A DNA stretch of 57,295 nt, from the NCBI GenBank assembly GCA_900553465.1, contig USDT01000015.1, positions 1 to 57,295 of the forward strand, read 5' to 3'. The notes under the pieces were generated by a model. The model did no database searches. It was not told the DNA's origin and worked only from the letters and a program-made list of their open reading frames with translations. Source of the DNA: an uncultured Prevotella sp. Its GTDB lineage: Bacteria > Bacteroidota > Bacteroidia > Bacteroidales > Bacteroidaceae. The translations under genes were made by a program, and so were the position numbers. Positions 27,376 through 36,438 of this stretch are shown here, piece by piece; position 1 is the stretch's first letter; each line of letters opens with the position of its first letter.

Positions 27376-28146
27376 ATGAAAGAAAAAAGGCCTTTGATAC
27401 TCATTTCAAATGATGACGGATATCATGCCCGTGGCATAAACAGTCTTATAGATATGCTGTCGGATATGGCCGACCTGCTTGTGTGTGCTCCCGAGTCGGC
27501 GCGTTCGGGCTTTTCGTGTGCGTTTTCGGCCACTACACCGCTCCGCCTGAAGCTGCGCAGACACAGAGAAGGTGTCGACGTATGGTCGTGCAACGGAACG
27601 CCTGTTGACTGCGTGAAACTCGCCCTCGACCGCTTTTGTGCCGACCGAAAACCTGATATGGTGATTGGCGGAATAAACCATGGTGACAATGCGAGCGTCA
27701 ATACGCATTACAGCGGAACGATGGGCGTGGCCACCGAAGGCTGCATGAAATACATTCCATCTGTCGCTTTCTCGCTTTGCGATCATCGTGATGATGCTGA
27801 TTTTGAACCGTTGCGCCCGTTGGTGAGAAGCATCACGGAAAGAGTGTTGCGTGAAGGTCTGCCCACAGGAGTGTGTCTGAACGTCAATTTCCCGGTTGTC
27901 GACGAGTTCCGCGGCGTGAAGATATGCCGCATGGCAAAGGGCACATGGGGCAATGAGTGTGTGTGCATGAAACACCCTCACGGTTATGAATATTTCTGGA
28001 TGACAGGCGAATACACAAACGACGAGCCCGAGGCTGAAGACACAGACAACTGGGCTCTGACTCACGGATATGTGGCCATAACGCCTACCACAATAGACGT
28101 CACGGCCTATGATATGATTGACAAAATGAAGGACTGGACCTTCTGA
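27376..28146 (+). CDS. surE: 5'/3'-nucleotidase SurE
   Basis: 256 residues. The catalytic metal site begins with ISNDDGYHARGINSL (N12, D13, D14), followed by VCAPESARSGFSCA with the conserved serine, and GINHGDNASVNTHYSGTMGVATEG, the second metal-binding loop. SurE dephosphorylates nucleoside monophosphates and helps stationary-phase survival. The upstream ATG at 27355 is rejected because it overlaps the promoter start point. lpxB starts 14 nt after the stop, so the two are probably an operon. Confidence 0.97.
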   Translation: MKEKRPLILISNDDGYHARGINSLIDMLSDMADLLVCAPESARSGFSCAFSATTPLRLKLRRHREGVDVWSCNGTPVDCVKLALDRFCADRKPDMVIGGINHGDNASVNTHYSGTMGVATEGCMKYIPSVAFSLCDHRDDADFEPLRPLVRSITERVLREGLPTGVCLNVNFPVVDEFRGVKICRMAKGTWGNECVCMKHPHGYEYFWMTGEYTNDEPEAEDTDNWALTHGYVAITPTTIDVTAYDMIDKMKDWTF

Positions 28147-28160
28147 AAGCATCAATACCG

Positions 28161-29330
28161 ATGAAATATTATCTTATAGTGGGAGAGGCCAGTGGCGATC
28201 TGCATGCTTCGCGGCTTATGAACGCACTGAAGGAGAACGACGCTCAGGCTGAGTTCCGTTTCTTCGGAGGCGACCTTATGTCGGCTGTCGGCGGAACACG
28301 CGTGAAGCATTATAGCGAACTGGCATACATGGGCTTTGTCCCGGTGCTCACGCATCTGCATGTCATCATGCGCAACATGACACTGTGCAAGCGTGACATA
28401 ACGGAGTGGGGGCCTGATGTGGTCATTCTTGTCGATTATCCCGGCTTCAATCTCAATATAGCACGCTATGTTCATGCTTCCAACGACATCCCCGTCTATT
28501 ATTACATATCGCCAAAAATATGGGCGTGGAAGGAGTGGCGCATAAAAGACATCAAGCGCGACGTGGACGAACTTTTCTCCATTCTTCCTTTCGAGATACC
28601 GTTTTTCGAGAAAAAACACGGCTATCCCATACATTATGTGGGCAATCCTACGGCCGGAGAAGTCGGTGCGTTTCTTGACGGATACAAGGAGACGAAGAGC
28701 GAATTCTGCAACCGTGTCGGACTGGAAGAAGGCAAACCTGTTGTGGCGTTGCTGCCGGGCAGCCGCCGTCAGGAGATAAAGGACAATCTGCCCGCAATGC
28801 TTCAGGCTCTCCGTCGTTTCCCCGACTGCCAGCCGGTGCTGGCATGTTCGCCGGGCATACCTGATGAATATTATGATGCTTTCGCCCATGAAGGCACGTT
28901 GCGCTTTGTACATGGCGAGACTTACGCGCTGCTTGCGAATGCCGACGCGGCTGTTGTGACGAGCGGCACTGCCACACTTGAGACCGCGTTGTTCGGTGTT
29001 CCGCAGGTGGTGTGTTACAAGACTCCGCTGCCGGGACTTATCTCATGGTTGCGACGAAAGCTCATACATGTCAGATATATATCGCTTGTCAATCTCATAG
29101 CCGATGCTGAAGTTGTGAAAGAACTTGTTGCCGATACCTTCAGTGTGGATAACATAGCTCACGAACTGTCGCTCATCCTTCCTGGTGGCGAGGGGCGTAA
29201 AGCCATGCTCGACGGGTATGCTTCGGTGAGAGAACGCCTCGGCCGTGAGGATGCTTCGCAGAATGCCGCAAGGATAATATGCGATCTGCTGCGGTCGCGT
29301 TCTGCCGGACGACGTGCGAAAAAAGGCTGA
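28161..29330 (+). CDS. lpxB: Lipid-A-disaccharide synthase
   Basis: 389 residues, as usual for LpxB, a GT19 enzyme that joins UDP-2,3-diacylglucosamine and lipid X at the inner face of the inner membrane. The N-terminal YYLIVGEASGDLHASRLM and the segments FFGGDLM, LAYMGFVPVL, DYPGFNLNIARY and YYISPKIWAWKEWR are hallmark stretches. The GT-B nucleotide-sugar region has LLPGSRRQEIKDNLPAML and TSGTATLETALFGVPQVVCYKT. It is coupled to surE. It is followed by a 22-nt repeat array and a strong terminator. Confidence 0.97.
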   Translation: MKYYLIVGEASGDLHASRLMNALKENDAQAEFRFFGGDLMSAVGGTRVKHYSELAYMGFVPVLTHLHVIMRNMTLCKRDITEWGPDVVILVDYPGFNLNIARYVHASNDIPVYYYISPKIWAWKEWRIKDIKRDVDELFSILPFEIPFFEKKHGYPIHYVGNPTAGEVGAFLDGYKETKSEFCNRVGLEEGKPVVALLPGSRRQEIKDNLPAMLQALRRFPDCQPVLACSPGIPDEYYDAFAHEGTLRFVHGETYALLANADAAVVTSGTATLETALFGVPQVVCYKTPLPGLISWLRRKLIHVRYISLVNLIADAEVVKELVADTFSVDNIAHELSLILPGGEGRKAMLDGYASVRERLGREDASQNAARIICDLLRSRSAGRRAKKG

Positions 29331-29402
29331 TTGGATAGCTGTTATAAAAACGCGAAACACTCTCTTTTTGTTCTATTAACGGGAATATCAGGTGTAACAG
29401 GT

Positions 29403-29534
29403 TGCGATATGGGCTTTCCGGGCTTAAGGAACGGCCTGTTTTGAGGTGCGGAATAGCCTGTTTTAGGCATTAGAACGGCCCGTTTCATGGCTCGATACGG
29501 GCTCTTTGAGAGTGCGAAACAGGCTTTGTCAGAC
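29403..29534 (+). repeat. Solo array of six 22-nt quasi-palindromic units
   Basis: Six consecutive 22-nt units with core GAAACrGsCygTTTC; unit starts at 29403, 29425, 29447, 29469, 29491 and 29513, with no indel. Units differ strongly in sequence while keeping the GAAA..TTTC spacing. This copy lacks the conserved flanks seen in the five larger elements and occupies most of the lpxB-GH109 gap (29331-29581). Confidence 0.8.
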
Positions 29535-29581
29535 GACGGTTGAAACCGCCTTATGTTAAAATACTTGTATATATAAAATAT

Positions 29582-29619
29582 GCGCCCATGACATCATCCG
29601 TGTCATGGGCGCAGTTTTT
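29582..29619. terminator. Strong terminator between lpxB and the GH109 gene
   Basis: Perfect 12-bp stem GCGCCCATGACA / TGTCATGGGCGC with a 7-nt loop, followed by AGTTTTT on the + strand and by an AT-rich tail on the minus strand, so probably bidirectional. Confidence 0.9.
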
Positions 29620-29639
29620 ATTTTCTTTGATTTCATTCT

Positions 29640-31043
29640 TTATTCGGCGAATGCATGGCGATAGCCTTTTATTTTGTTCCATGCTCCGCGCGTGAAGTCG
29701 GGCACTGCCACAGGAGCGCTGCCGTTCTCTATCGACAGGCGTGTCAGTTCGGCCATGCAACACCATTCTGCCAGGTCGTAAACGTCCATGTCGAGCGGCA
29801 GACCGTTGCGCAGACAGTAAACCAGACGATAGTCCATGATGAAATCCATTCCTCCGTGTCCGCCCACTTTCTTGGCTGTTTCCTCAAGCTCCTGATGTAT
29901 CGGATGCTTGTATTTCTTCATCAGCATGTCCTTCATTTCCTGCGATACTGCCGAGTGCATGTCCAGCTTCTCATGATCGGGGATGCCTGTTGAGCCCGAC
30001 TTGTCAGGGCGCAGACAGTATTGTTCGATAGGATACTTGTTGGCAAATCCGTTTGTTCCGGTGAGCTGATACATACGGCTGTACGGACGCGGATTCATCA
30101 CGTCGTGCTGTATGTGTATGGTCTTGCCGTTTTCGGTGCGTATGAATGTCATTGTGTGGTCACCGTTCTGGAAGTCGGATCCGTCCTCTTTCTGCAGTTT
30201 CTTCACCAGTTCCGGACCTGTCACAGCCTTGGTGTCCATGGCCACGAGCGTCTTCATGCGGTCGCCACGGTGTATGTCGAGCAGCTGGCATGCCGGTCCC
30301 AGTCCGTGTGTGGCATAAACATCGCCGCGGTGTTTGCGGTTGTAGTCCAGACGCCAGTTGTTCCAGTAATACGGCCAGAAGTCCTCAAGGTTGTGTATGT
30401 ACGAGCCTTCCACGTGCAGTATGTCGCCGAACACTCCGTGCTGCGCCATGTTGAGGGTTGTCAGTTCGAAGAAGTCGTACACGCAGTTCTCCAACTGTAT
30501 GCAGTGCTTCCGCGTGCGTTCGGAAGTGTTTATGAGCGCCCATATCTCGTCGAGCGTCATTGCTGCCGGCACCTCAATGGCTGCATGCTTGCCGTGTTCC
30601 ATGGCGTAGATACCCATTTCGGCATGATGTTTCCAGTCGGTTGCTATGTATATGATGTCTATGTCGTCGCGTTCGCACATTTTCTTCCATGCGTCCTCGC
30701 TGCCGTAATACAGGTCGGGTGCGGGCATTCCTGCGTTTGTCACAATCTTCTGTGCGTTCTCTGCGCGTTCCTTTATGATGTCGCAGAGAGCCACTATTTT
30801 TGTTCCGGGAATGTGTGTCCAGCGTTCCACGGCTCCCGGACCGCGCATTCCGAGTCCGATGAATCCTACTCTGACTGTTTCGAGTTTGGGTGTAGTCAGT
30901 CCCACAACGTCTTTTTGTCCTTCAGGACGTTCGGGTACTTTTACTTCAATAGGGGAATACTTTGCCACGCTTTTCGGCGCACAGCTCCAGCACAGCAGCA
31001 TTACTGCTGCAGACAGTAAGCAAAAAAACAGATTTTTTTTCAT
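29640..31043 (-). CDS. Gfo/Idh/MocA-type glycoside hydrolase family 109 lipoprotein
   Basis: 467 residues. A lipoprotein-like signal ends in LLCWSCAPK, with the lipid-carrying Cys at about residue 21. The NAD-binding Rossmann motif GFIGLGMRGPGAVERW follows at about 59-74, then IVALCDI and ATDWKHHAEMGIYAMEHGKHAAIEVPAAMTLDEIWALI. The stretch HCIQLENCVYDFFELTTLNMAQHGVFGDILHVEGSYIH with ATHGLGPACQLLDIHRGDRM is typical of GH109 alpha-N-acetylgalactosaminidases, which use NAD in an oxidation-elimination mechanism. The likely substrate is host mucin or blood-group-type GalNAc (inference from family). It stands alone, flanked by hairpins at 29582 and 31101. Confidence 0.9.
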   Translation of the reverse strand: MKKNLFFCLLSAAVMLLCWSCAPKSVAKYSPIEVKVPERPEGQKDVVGLTTPKLETVRVGFIGLGMRGPGAVERWTHIPGTKIVALCDIIKERAENAQKIVTNAGMPAPDLYYGSEDAWKKMCERDDIDIIYIATDWKHHAEMGIYAMEHGKHAAIEVPAAMTLDEIWALINTSERTRKHCIQLENCVYDFFELTTLNMAQHGVFGDILHVEGSYIHNLEDFWPYYWNNWRLDYNRKHRGDVYATHGLGPACQLLDIHRGDRMKTLVAMDTKAVTGPELVKKLQKEDGSDFQNGDHTMTFIRTENGKTIHIQHDVMNPRPYSRMYQLTGTNGFANKYPIEQYCLRPDKSGSTGIPDHEKLDMHSAVSQEMKDMLMKKYKHPIHQELEETAKKVGGHGGMDFIMDYRLVYCLRNGLPLDMDVYDLAEWCCMAELTRLSIENGSAPVAVPDFTRGAWNKIKGYRHAFAE

Positions 31044-31100
31044 AATAGAATGGTAAGGTTTGTTTTTGTTTTCAGGTTCAGGCCGATCCTTATGATTTAT

Positions 31101-31136
31101 AGTCGGGTGCAGAACGGATCATGTCTGCACCCGACT
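31101..31136. terminator. Hairpin between GH109 and cdsA genes
   Basis: Perfect 13-bp stem AGTCGGGTGCAGA / TCTGCACCCGACT with a 10-nt loop, placed 12 nt after the cdsA stop. No long T-run on the minus strand. Confidence 0.65.
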
Positions 31137-31147
31137 TTATGTTGTTT

Positions 31148-32017
31148 TCAGAACAATGTCAGAGTGTAAAAGTACACCACAGCTGCGGGTATTGCCATGA
31201 GCGACGAGTCGAAACGGTCGAGCATTCCGCCGTGTCCCGGCAGTATTTTTCCGCTGTCCTTTATGCCCATGGTGCGTTTGAAGAGCGATTCAACGAGGTC
31301 GCCCCATGTTCCGAAGAACACAACGACAAGTCCGAGTCCCATCCACTGGGCCACCGACATTGTGTTGCCGTACATCAGTTCACCGGTGTTGCTGTTCTCC
31401 ACATATCCTATAATGGCTGCAACAGCCAGCACGAGCAGTCCGCCGCCTATGCTGCCTTCCCATGTCTTGCCCGGGCTTATTCTCGGAAACAGTTTGTGTT
31501 TGCCGAAGAGCGATCCGAAGCAGTAGGCTCCGGTGTCGTTGGCCCAGAGGAAGATGAAAATGCTGAGCGGAGTGAGGTAGCTGAACACCACCTGTCCGCC
31601 GTAGTCTCTGAACGCCAGTATGTTTATGGTGGAGAGGGGCAGTGCCACGTACATCTGGGAAAGCATGGTGTACGCCCAGTTGTTTATGGCGTTCTTGCTT
31701 TCTGTGTACAGCTCGCTGATGAACAGGTAGATGACACTCAGAAGATAAGGTATGAACACAGCCGAGGGTGTGATGCCGCTGCAGAATCCGGCAACGGCAA
31801 GAAAAAGATAGACACCTGCGGCGGTGGAAATGAATCGGTTCACGGCCACGCCGTCAATTGTGTTCACCAATCCTGTGTACTCCCAGACTGTCAGTCCGGT
31901 GATAAGTGCGAACACCATAATCATCCCTTCGGGACACATGAAACACACAACGATAATCGCGACAAAGAGTACGCCGGTTATTGAACGTGTGATCAGGTTT
32001 TTCATTTTCTCACTCAT
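31148..32017 (-). CDS. cdsA: Phosphatidate cytidylyltransferase
   Basis: 289 residues with about eight membrane segments. The C-terminal signature SLFKRTMGIKDSGKILPGHGGMLDRFDS matches the CdsA family pattern (S-x-x-K-R-x4-K-D .. P-x-H-G-G-x-x-D-R-x-D). It makes CDP-diacylglycerol, the precursor of the phospholipids, including the cardiolipin made by the cls product. It lies 20 nt downstream of ftsH and is the last gene of rsfS-ftsH-cdsA. A second in-frame Met lies at residue 5. Confidence 0.95.
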   Translation of the reverse strand: MSEKMKNLITRSITGVLFVAIIVVCFMCPEGMIMVFALITGLTVWEYTGLVNTIDGVAVNRFISTAAGVYLFLAVAGFCSGITPSAVFIPYLLSVIYLFISELYTESKNAINNWAYTMLSQMYVALPLSTINILAFRDYGGQVVFSYLTPLSIFIFLWANDTGAYCFGSLFGKHKLFPRISPGKTWEGSIGGGLLVLAVAAIIGYVENSNTGELMYGNTMSVAQWMGLGLVVVFFGTWGDLVESLFKRTMGIKDSGKILPGHGGMLDRFDSSLMAIPAAVVYFYTLTLF

Positions 32018-32037
32018 GGGCTGTATTGCTTTAGTGT

Positions 32038-34119
32038 TTATTTGTCTTCCTTATTCTCTCCGTCGCCGTCGTTTGCCGGTGCGGTTGTGGTTTCCGGTTC
32101 CACATTTTTCTGTTCGAGAGATCTTTCGTGTTCGGCCTGTGCCTCCTTCACAATGTCGGGCATGTCTTCCAGTTTCGGAGTGTCGTCCTCCATTATCTCT
32201 TCCGAACGGCTTATCCACGGGCGTTTGCCGAATATCTTCTCCACGTCCTCGGCGAATATCACCTCACGTTTGAGCAGCAACTCAGCCAGTTGCTGGTGGC
32301 CTTCCTTGTGTTCGGTCAGCAGATCCTTGGCACGTGCGTACTGGTCGTTGATCATCTTGAGCACTTCGTCGTCTATTATCTTGGCTGTTGTCTCCGAGTA
32401 AGGACGCTGGAACTGGTATTCCTGATTGTTGTAATAGCAGATGTTAGGCAGCTTTTCGCTCATTCCTGCGTAGGCCACCATGCCGTATGCGCTCTTGGTT
32501 GCGCGTTCCAGGTCGTTCATTGCTCCTGTGGATATCTGGCCGTTGCAGAGCTCTTCGGCAGCGCGTCCGCCGAGCAGTGCGCACATTTCGTCGAGCATCT
32601 GCTCCTTTGTCGTTATCTGGCGTTCCTCAGGCAGATACCATGCTGCACCAAGTGCACGTCCGCGCGGTACGATGCTCACTTTGACAAGCGGGTTGGCATA
32701 CTCGCAGAACCACGACACTGTGGCGTGTCCTGCCTCGTGGAGAGCGATGGTGCGCTTCTCGTCGTAGGTCATCACTTTTGTCTTTTTCTCCAGACCTCCG
32801 ATTATTCTGTCAACGGCATCGAGGAAGTCCTGCTTGCCCACAAACTTCTTGTTGTGGCGTGCTGCTATGAGCGCGGCCTCGTTGCATACGTTTGCTATGT
32901 CGGCACCGGAGAATCCCGGAGTCTGGCGAGAGAGGAAGTCTATGTCCACGGTCTCGTCGGTCTTCACCGGACGCAGGTGCACTTGGAATATCTCCTTGCG
33001 TTCGTTTAGGTCGGGCAGATCCACGTTTATCTGTCTGTCGAAGCGTCCTGCGCGGAGCAGCGCCTTATCGAGCATGTCTGCACGGTTTGTTGCCGCCAGG
33101 ATGATTACGCCGCTATTGGTTCCGAATCCGTCCATTTCTATGAGCAGCGCGTTGAGGGTATTCTCACGCTCGTCGTTTCCTCCCATTGCCGGGTTCTTGC
33201 TTCTTGCGCGTCCCACGGCATCGATCTCGTCAATGAAGATGATGCACGGCGCTTTCTCCTTTGCCTGTCTGAAGAGGTCGCGCACGCGGCTTGCACCCAC
33301 GCCGACGAACATCTCCACAAAGTCCGAACCGCTCATCGAGAAGAAAGGCACGCCTGCCTCGCCTGCTACAGCCTTTGCCAGAAGGGTCTTTCCTGTTCCC
33401 GGAGGACCTACGAGCAGTGCGCCCTTAGGTATCTTTCCTCCCAGGTCTGTGTATTTCTGCGGTTCCTTAAGGAACTCAACAATCTCCTGTACCTCCTGCT
33501 TTGCAGCTGCCTGTCCGGCCACATCCTTGAAGGTTATGCCCAGGTCGTTGCCCTTTTCGTACATGCGGGCCTTGCTCTTGCCCACGCTGAACACGCCTCC
33601 GCCCGAGTTGCCTCCGCCCATGCGGCGCATGAGCAGTATCCACAGCGCGATGCCAAGAATGAAGGGTGAGAGGTTTATGAGCAGATTCATGAATGAGTTG
33701 CCTTTCTCGTTCTCATAGCTGAAGTCGCTCAGTTTTCCGGTTTTCTGCATCGAAGTGAGATACTTTTCAAGCTCGTCCACCGAGCCGAACTCTACGTTCA
33801 CGGCAGGTTCCGGGCCCACCTGCTTCGCGCTCTTGCCGAACACGTCGCGTATGTTTTTCGACTTCACATACATGGTAAGCATGTTGCGGTCCTTGTTCAC
33901 TACTACGTTCTTGGCGTAGCCTTTTTCAACATACTCCTTGAACTTTGTGTATGTGGCCTCCTGTTTTGCCGAACCTCCTACGGCGAGCGCGTCGCCCCCG
34001 CCGGTGATAAAGAGTATACCCAGAGATACCAGTATGACTGTGTAAATCCAGTTCATGTTGAACTTGGGCATTTTCGGCTGGTTATTGTCGTTCTGATGTT
34101 TTTTTTCGTTATTGTCCAT
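32038..34119 (-). CDS. ftsH: ATP-dependent zinc metalloprotease FtsH
   Basis: 693 residues. Two membrane segments (about 20-40 and 170-190) flank a periplasmic domain. The AAA domain has Walker [23 protein letters not shown], Walker [14 protein letters not shown] and the [23 protein letters not shown]. The zinc protease motif is HEAGH, with the first His near residue 461. The C-terminal tail is Glu-rich. It degrades membrane proteins and unstable cytosolic substrates; in enterobacteria it controls LpxC. Complete and intact. It sits between rsfS and cdsA in a unit common in Bacteroidetes. Confidence 0.98.
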   Translation of the reverse strand: MDNNEKKHQNDNNQPKMPKFNMNWIYTVILVSLGILFITGGGDALAVGGSAKQEATYTKFKEYVEKGYAKNVVVNKDRNMLTMYVKSKNIRDVFGKSAKQVGPEPAVNVEFGSVDELEKYLTSMQKTGKLSDFSYENEKGNSFMNLLINLSPFILGIALWILLMRRMGGGNSGGGVFSVGKSKARMYEKGNDLGITFKDVAGQAAAKQEVQEIVEFLKEPQKYTDLGGKIPKGALLVGPPGTGKTLLAKAVAGEAGVPFFSMSGSDFVEMFVGVGASRVRDLFRQAKEKAPCIIFIDEIDAVGRARSKNPAMGGNDERENTLNALLIEMDGFGTNSGVIILAATNRADMLDKALLRAGRFDRQINVDLPDLNERKEIFQVHLRPVKTDETVDIDFLSRQTPGFSGADIANVCNEAALIAARHNKKFVGKQDFLDAVDRIIGGLEKKTKVMTYDEKRTIALHEAGHATVSWFCEYANPLVKVSIVPRGRALGAAWYLPEERQITTKEQMLDEMCALLGGRAAEELCNGQISTGAMNDLERATKSAYGMVAYAGMSEKLPNICYYNNQEYQFQRPYSETTAKIIDDEVLKMINDQYARAKDLLTEHKEGHQQLAELLLKREVIFAEDVEKIFGKRPWISRSEEIMEDDTPKLEDMPDIVKEAQAEHERSLEQKNVEPETTTAPANDGDGENKEDK

Positions 34120-34190
34120 AATTGTGAAATGCTACATTATGCCAATCATTTGTTATATACGATAATGTTGTCTGTCCTTATGCGGTGCTT

Positions 34191-34550
34191 TCAGTCGAGG
34201 TCGGGGATGTGGGTCATGGGTGCGTCCTCCCACAGATTCTCGAGGTTGTAGAACTGACGTGTTTCCGGCAGGAACACGTGCACCATAGCGTCGATGTAGT
34301 CCATTGCCACCCACTGGCTGTTGCCGAGTCCGTTCACGTTGGCTGGTTTTTCACCGGTTGTAGTTCTCACCACTTCTTCTACAGAGTCTGTTATGGCTTC
34401 CACCTGCGACGGCGATCCGCCCTGACATATCACGAAATAGCTTGTTATTGCTCCGTCGATGCCTCTTAGGTCAACAATGGTTATATTCTGTCCTTTTTTT
34501 TCCTGAATTCCTTTTGTTATTGAGTCTACCAGTTTGTTTATTGTTTCCAT
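34191..34550 (-). CDS. rsfS: Ribosome silencing factor RsfS
   Basis: 119 residues, the usual size. Core motifs: ITIVDLRGIDGAITSYFVICQGGSPSQVEAITDSVEEVV, then NSQWVAMDYIDAMVHVFLPETRQFYNLENLWEDAP. RsfS binds L14 and keeps the ribosomal subunits apart in slow growth. It is the first gene of the rsfS-ftsH-cdsA unit, preceded by a TAACTTTG box about 115 nt upstream. Confidence 0.96.
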   Translation of the reverse strand: METINKLVDSITKGIQEKKGQNITIVDLRGIDGAITSYFVICQGGSPSQVEAITDSVEEVVRTTTGEKPANVNGLGNSQWVAMDYIDAMVHVFLPETRQFYNLENLWEDAPMTHIPDLD

Positions 34551-34668
34551 TTATGCGAATTTTGTTTTTTTTGATTCAGTCGGGGCTTCTGCCTCAATGC
34601 GTTAGAAGCTCCTGAAGTGCTGATTTTTGCGTTTGTGTTACTTGATAATGTTTTTAATTAATAATGTA

Positions 34669-34676
34669 CAAAGTTA
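34669..34676 (-). promoter_or_regulatory. -7 box of the rsfS-ftsH-cdsA unit
   Basis: TAACTTTG on the minus strand matches TAnnTTTG; the -33 region is a weak T-rich match. Confidence 0.5.
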
Positions 34677-34748
34677 CATCTAATAATCTGAAAAACGAGG
34701 AAAATAGGCCGTTTATTTATTTTTTTTAGAAAAAAGTTGCGAAAAATG

Positions 34749-34778
34749 TTTGTAGTTAAAAAAAAATGTGTACCTTTG
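34749..34778 (+). promoter_or_regulatory. Promoter of tRNA-Gln
   Basis: TTTG (34749), 18 bp, TACCTTTGC (34771). The predicted start is about 30 nt before the mature tRNA. Confidence 0.75.
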
Positions 34779-34811
34779 CAGTGCAATTCAGAAATGATGA
34801 CGCAAACAAAT

Positions 34812-34882
34812 TGGGATATGGTGTAATGGTAACACTACAGATTCTGGTCCTGTCATTCTTGGTTCGAGTCCGAGTATCCCAA
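34812..34882 (+). tRNA. tRNA-Gln (anticodon CTG)
   Basis: 71 nt. Acceptor TGGGATA/TATCCCA with discriminator A, D-arm GTGT..ACAC, anticodon stem ACAG/CTGT with a 7-nt loop TTCTGGT that puts CTG at 34-36, and T-arm CTTGG-TTCGAGT-CCGAG. The last base pair of the anticodon stem is an A-C mismatch. CCA is not encoded, as is usual in this phylum. Confidence 0.95.
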
Positions 34883-34890
34883 CACAAAGC

Positions 34891-34923
34891 CGGATGTATC
34901 GCAAAGATGCATCCGTTTTTTTT
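34891..34923 (+). terminator. Terminator of tRNA-Gln
   Basis: CGGATGTATC pairs with GATGCATCCG (one G-T pair), followed by eight T. Confidence 0.92.
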
Positions 34924-35109
34924 ATTCCCTATGGTCGTGTCAGGGTGGCGCTTTGCGGGTTCATTGGAATTTCTGTGTAGATTGGTTTTAATACAAAAAC
35001 TGTAGTCCTGATTCTGTATCGGCGTTGTTGGTTTCTGCTGAAAATAACAACATCGGGCCCGTTCCATATTCTTTGTATCCTGCGGTTTTTCGGTCTGAGT
35101 TTTCTGTTC

Positions 35110-35484
35110 TACCCCAAAAAATTAGCGAGTATTCGCGGGCAGACTTTCCTTCGGACGCAAATACGCGAAAAATGAGAGATTTATGCAAGGCGTTGAAAAT
35201 CAGTTGTTTATAACTAATGGCTGTTTTTCTGTCCTGCGAAAAGCACCGTTTTGGCATGTGATATTGCCCGTTTCATGGCCTGAAATGCATAATATCACAC
35301 CCTCAAATGGACGAAACCATGGGCTGAAACGGGCTTTATCGTAATGTCGGGCACGCCATTCCGCACTTCACTGCAGGGTATATAAAAAGTCTGTATGGTT
35401 GGAAATGGGCTTTATAGCGCTTGATTTAACATTTCTTTACATCTCTTTTGCGATTTTCTTTTGTCAAAAAAAAGTCAAGAAAAT
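35110..35484 (+). repeat. Dispersed mosaic element with 22-nt unit array (copy 3)
   Basis: The left part (TACCCCAAAAAATTAGCGAG; CGCAAATACGCGAAA; ATGAGAG) is about three-quarters identical to the inverted copy at 42432-42811. The centre 35234-35343 holds five 22-nt units in register, then drifts. The right part has CTCTTTTGCGATTTTCTTTTG and GTCAAGAAAA. CGCAAATACGCG and its upstream near-complement could form a hairpin. Non-coding. Confidence 0.75.
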
Positions 35485-35835
35485 CCGCGGATCCGTTGCT
35501 CGAGTTTTCTTTAAAAGTGCCGACATGAGGAGTGAGAAAGAATGCGGGATGTGTTCATGCCTTTTGTGGTGAGGATTTATCGGCTGTTGCAATGTGAGTC
35601 AGATATGAGGAAATGTGCTGTCACGCTTTATGCCATCAGTGCAATATAAGAAAGTTTTCCGCCGTTCCGTGCTGCTTCATTAATAAAAACATTCACTGCT
35701 GAATTCCTTTTTACAACTGACCTGTGCGCCGTTTCCGACTGTCTGTGGGGTTCAGGCCGGAGCTTATTGAGCGTGCGGTGAGAGGCTGTGGGGCGGATGT
35801 GTCACGTATGAAAAGATGCCGAAGGGGCTGTAAAC
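35485..35835. other. Gene-free stretch, nothing recognised
   Basis: I see no open frame with family features, no promoter box and no hairpin of note here. The stretch between the tRNA terminator and the mosaic element (34924-35109) is likewise empty. Confidence 0.6.
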
Positions 35836-35870
35836 GAAAAAACGGGCAACCGGCCTTTGCCGATTCCCCG
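35836..35870 (-). terminator. Terminator of the 28-residue protein gene
   Basis: CGGGGAATCGGC and GCCGGTTGCCCG form a stem with loop AAAG on the minus strand, followed by GTTTTTT. Confidence 0.85.
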
Positions 35871-35927
35871 CCTTTCTATATAAACGTTCAATAAATTCTT
35901 CTTAAAGAAGAAGACATCAGATTGACC

Positions 35928-36014
35928 TTATTTCTGAAGGTCGATCTTGTGTCCTAAGCTTACTGCCTTAGCAATCATGATTGCCACAACGGCAAATGCA
36001 AAAAATGTTACCAT
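35928..36014 (-). CDS. 28-residue single-pass membrane protein
   Basis: A short gene (28 codons plus TAA) that starts MVTFFAFAVV, continues AIMIAKAVSLG and ends HKIDLQK. It is a hydrophobic helix of about 18 residues followed by a basic/amphipathic tail, so a small inner-membrane protein is likely. The support is context: a near-consensus promoter (TTG, 19 bp, TATCTTTGC) lies 55-90 nt upstream, AAAGGTAAAAAG precedes the ATG, and a terminator with a T6 tail lies 58 nt downstream, forming a complete expression cassette with nothing else in it. A perfect 24-bp palindrome and a TGTCATA cluster further upstream could be its operators. I do not recognise a named family; the role is unknown. Confidence 0.7.
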   Translation of the reverse strand: MVTFFAFAVVAIMIAKAVSLGHKIDLQK

Positions 36015-36072
36015 AGTCTTTTTACCTTTCTTTTAATTTTAATTTGTTATCCTTTTTGTCTTTTCGACGCTG

Positions 36073-36102
36073 CAAAGATAATACGAATAACGTACCGCGC
36101 AA
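36073..36102 (-). promoter_or_regulatory. Promoter of the 28-residue protein gene
   Basis: Minus strand TTG, 19 bp, TATCTTTGC; predicted start near 36069, leader about 55 nt. Confidence 0.75.
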
Positions 36103-36135
36103 GGGCTTTTTCATTAAAAGTATATGAATATGATG

Positions 36136-36159
36136 TTTTATTGACGTACGTCAATAAAA
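36136..36159. promoter_or_regulatory. Perfect 24-bp palindrome, candidate operator
   Basis: TTTTATTGACGT followed directly by its reverse complement, 34 bp upstream of the -33 box of the small-protein promoter. It has no loop, so a dimeric regulator site fits better than a terminator. Confidence 0.55.
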
Positions 36160-36190
36160 GCCAGAGAAATGTTATAAAAACTTTACAATA

Positions 36191-36228
36191 TGTCATATAT
36201 TTGTCATAAAATATGACTTTATGTCATA
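36191..36228. promoter_or_regulatory. Cluster of TGTCATA motifs
   Basis: TGTCATA at 36191, 36202 and 36222, plus an inverted near-copy TATGACT at 36212, within 38 bp. Possible multi-site operator between two divergent genes. Confidence 0.4.
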
Positions 36229-36391
36229 ATATACGCCATTTTGGCACAGAGCAGGCTGTCGGCAGACATGTCGTGCTGACTTGTTTGCGGAGCGCGGGAG
36301 GTGATGCGGCACGCCGTGAGGGTGGTTTGGGGTGTGAAGCTAAAAAATGTTTATTCATTTGGTTTAATTACATTATCCGACAGTTTTTTCG

Positions 36392-36399
36392 TACATTTG
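36392..36399 (+). promoter_or_regulatory. -7 box of the UPF0104 gene
   Basis: TACATTTG followed by C; predicted start near 36403. No good -33 box at normal spacing. Confidence 0.5.
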
Positions 36400-36438
36400 C
36401 ATTATATATATGAACAATAAAGAACTCTAACAGAAACA

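Noticed and set aside
29403..29534. CRISPR array
   Set aside because: The 22-nt periodic arrays have no identical repeats separated by unique spacers, and no cas gene is in the window.
30021..31019. 332-codon open frame opposite the GH109 gene
   Set aside because: Shadow of a recognised gene; composition typical of antisense frames in GC-moderate DNA.
32834..33718. 294-codon open frame opposite ftsH
   Set aside because: Shadow of ftsH; Ser/Arg/Pro-rich without domain.
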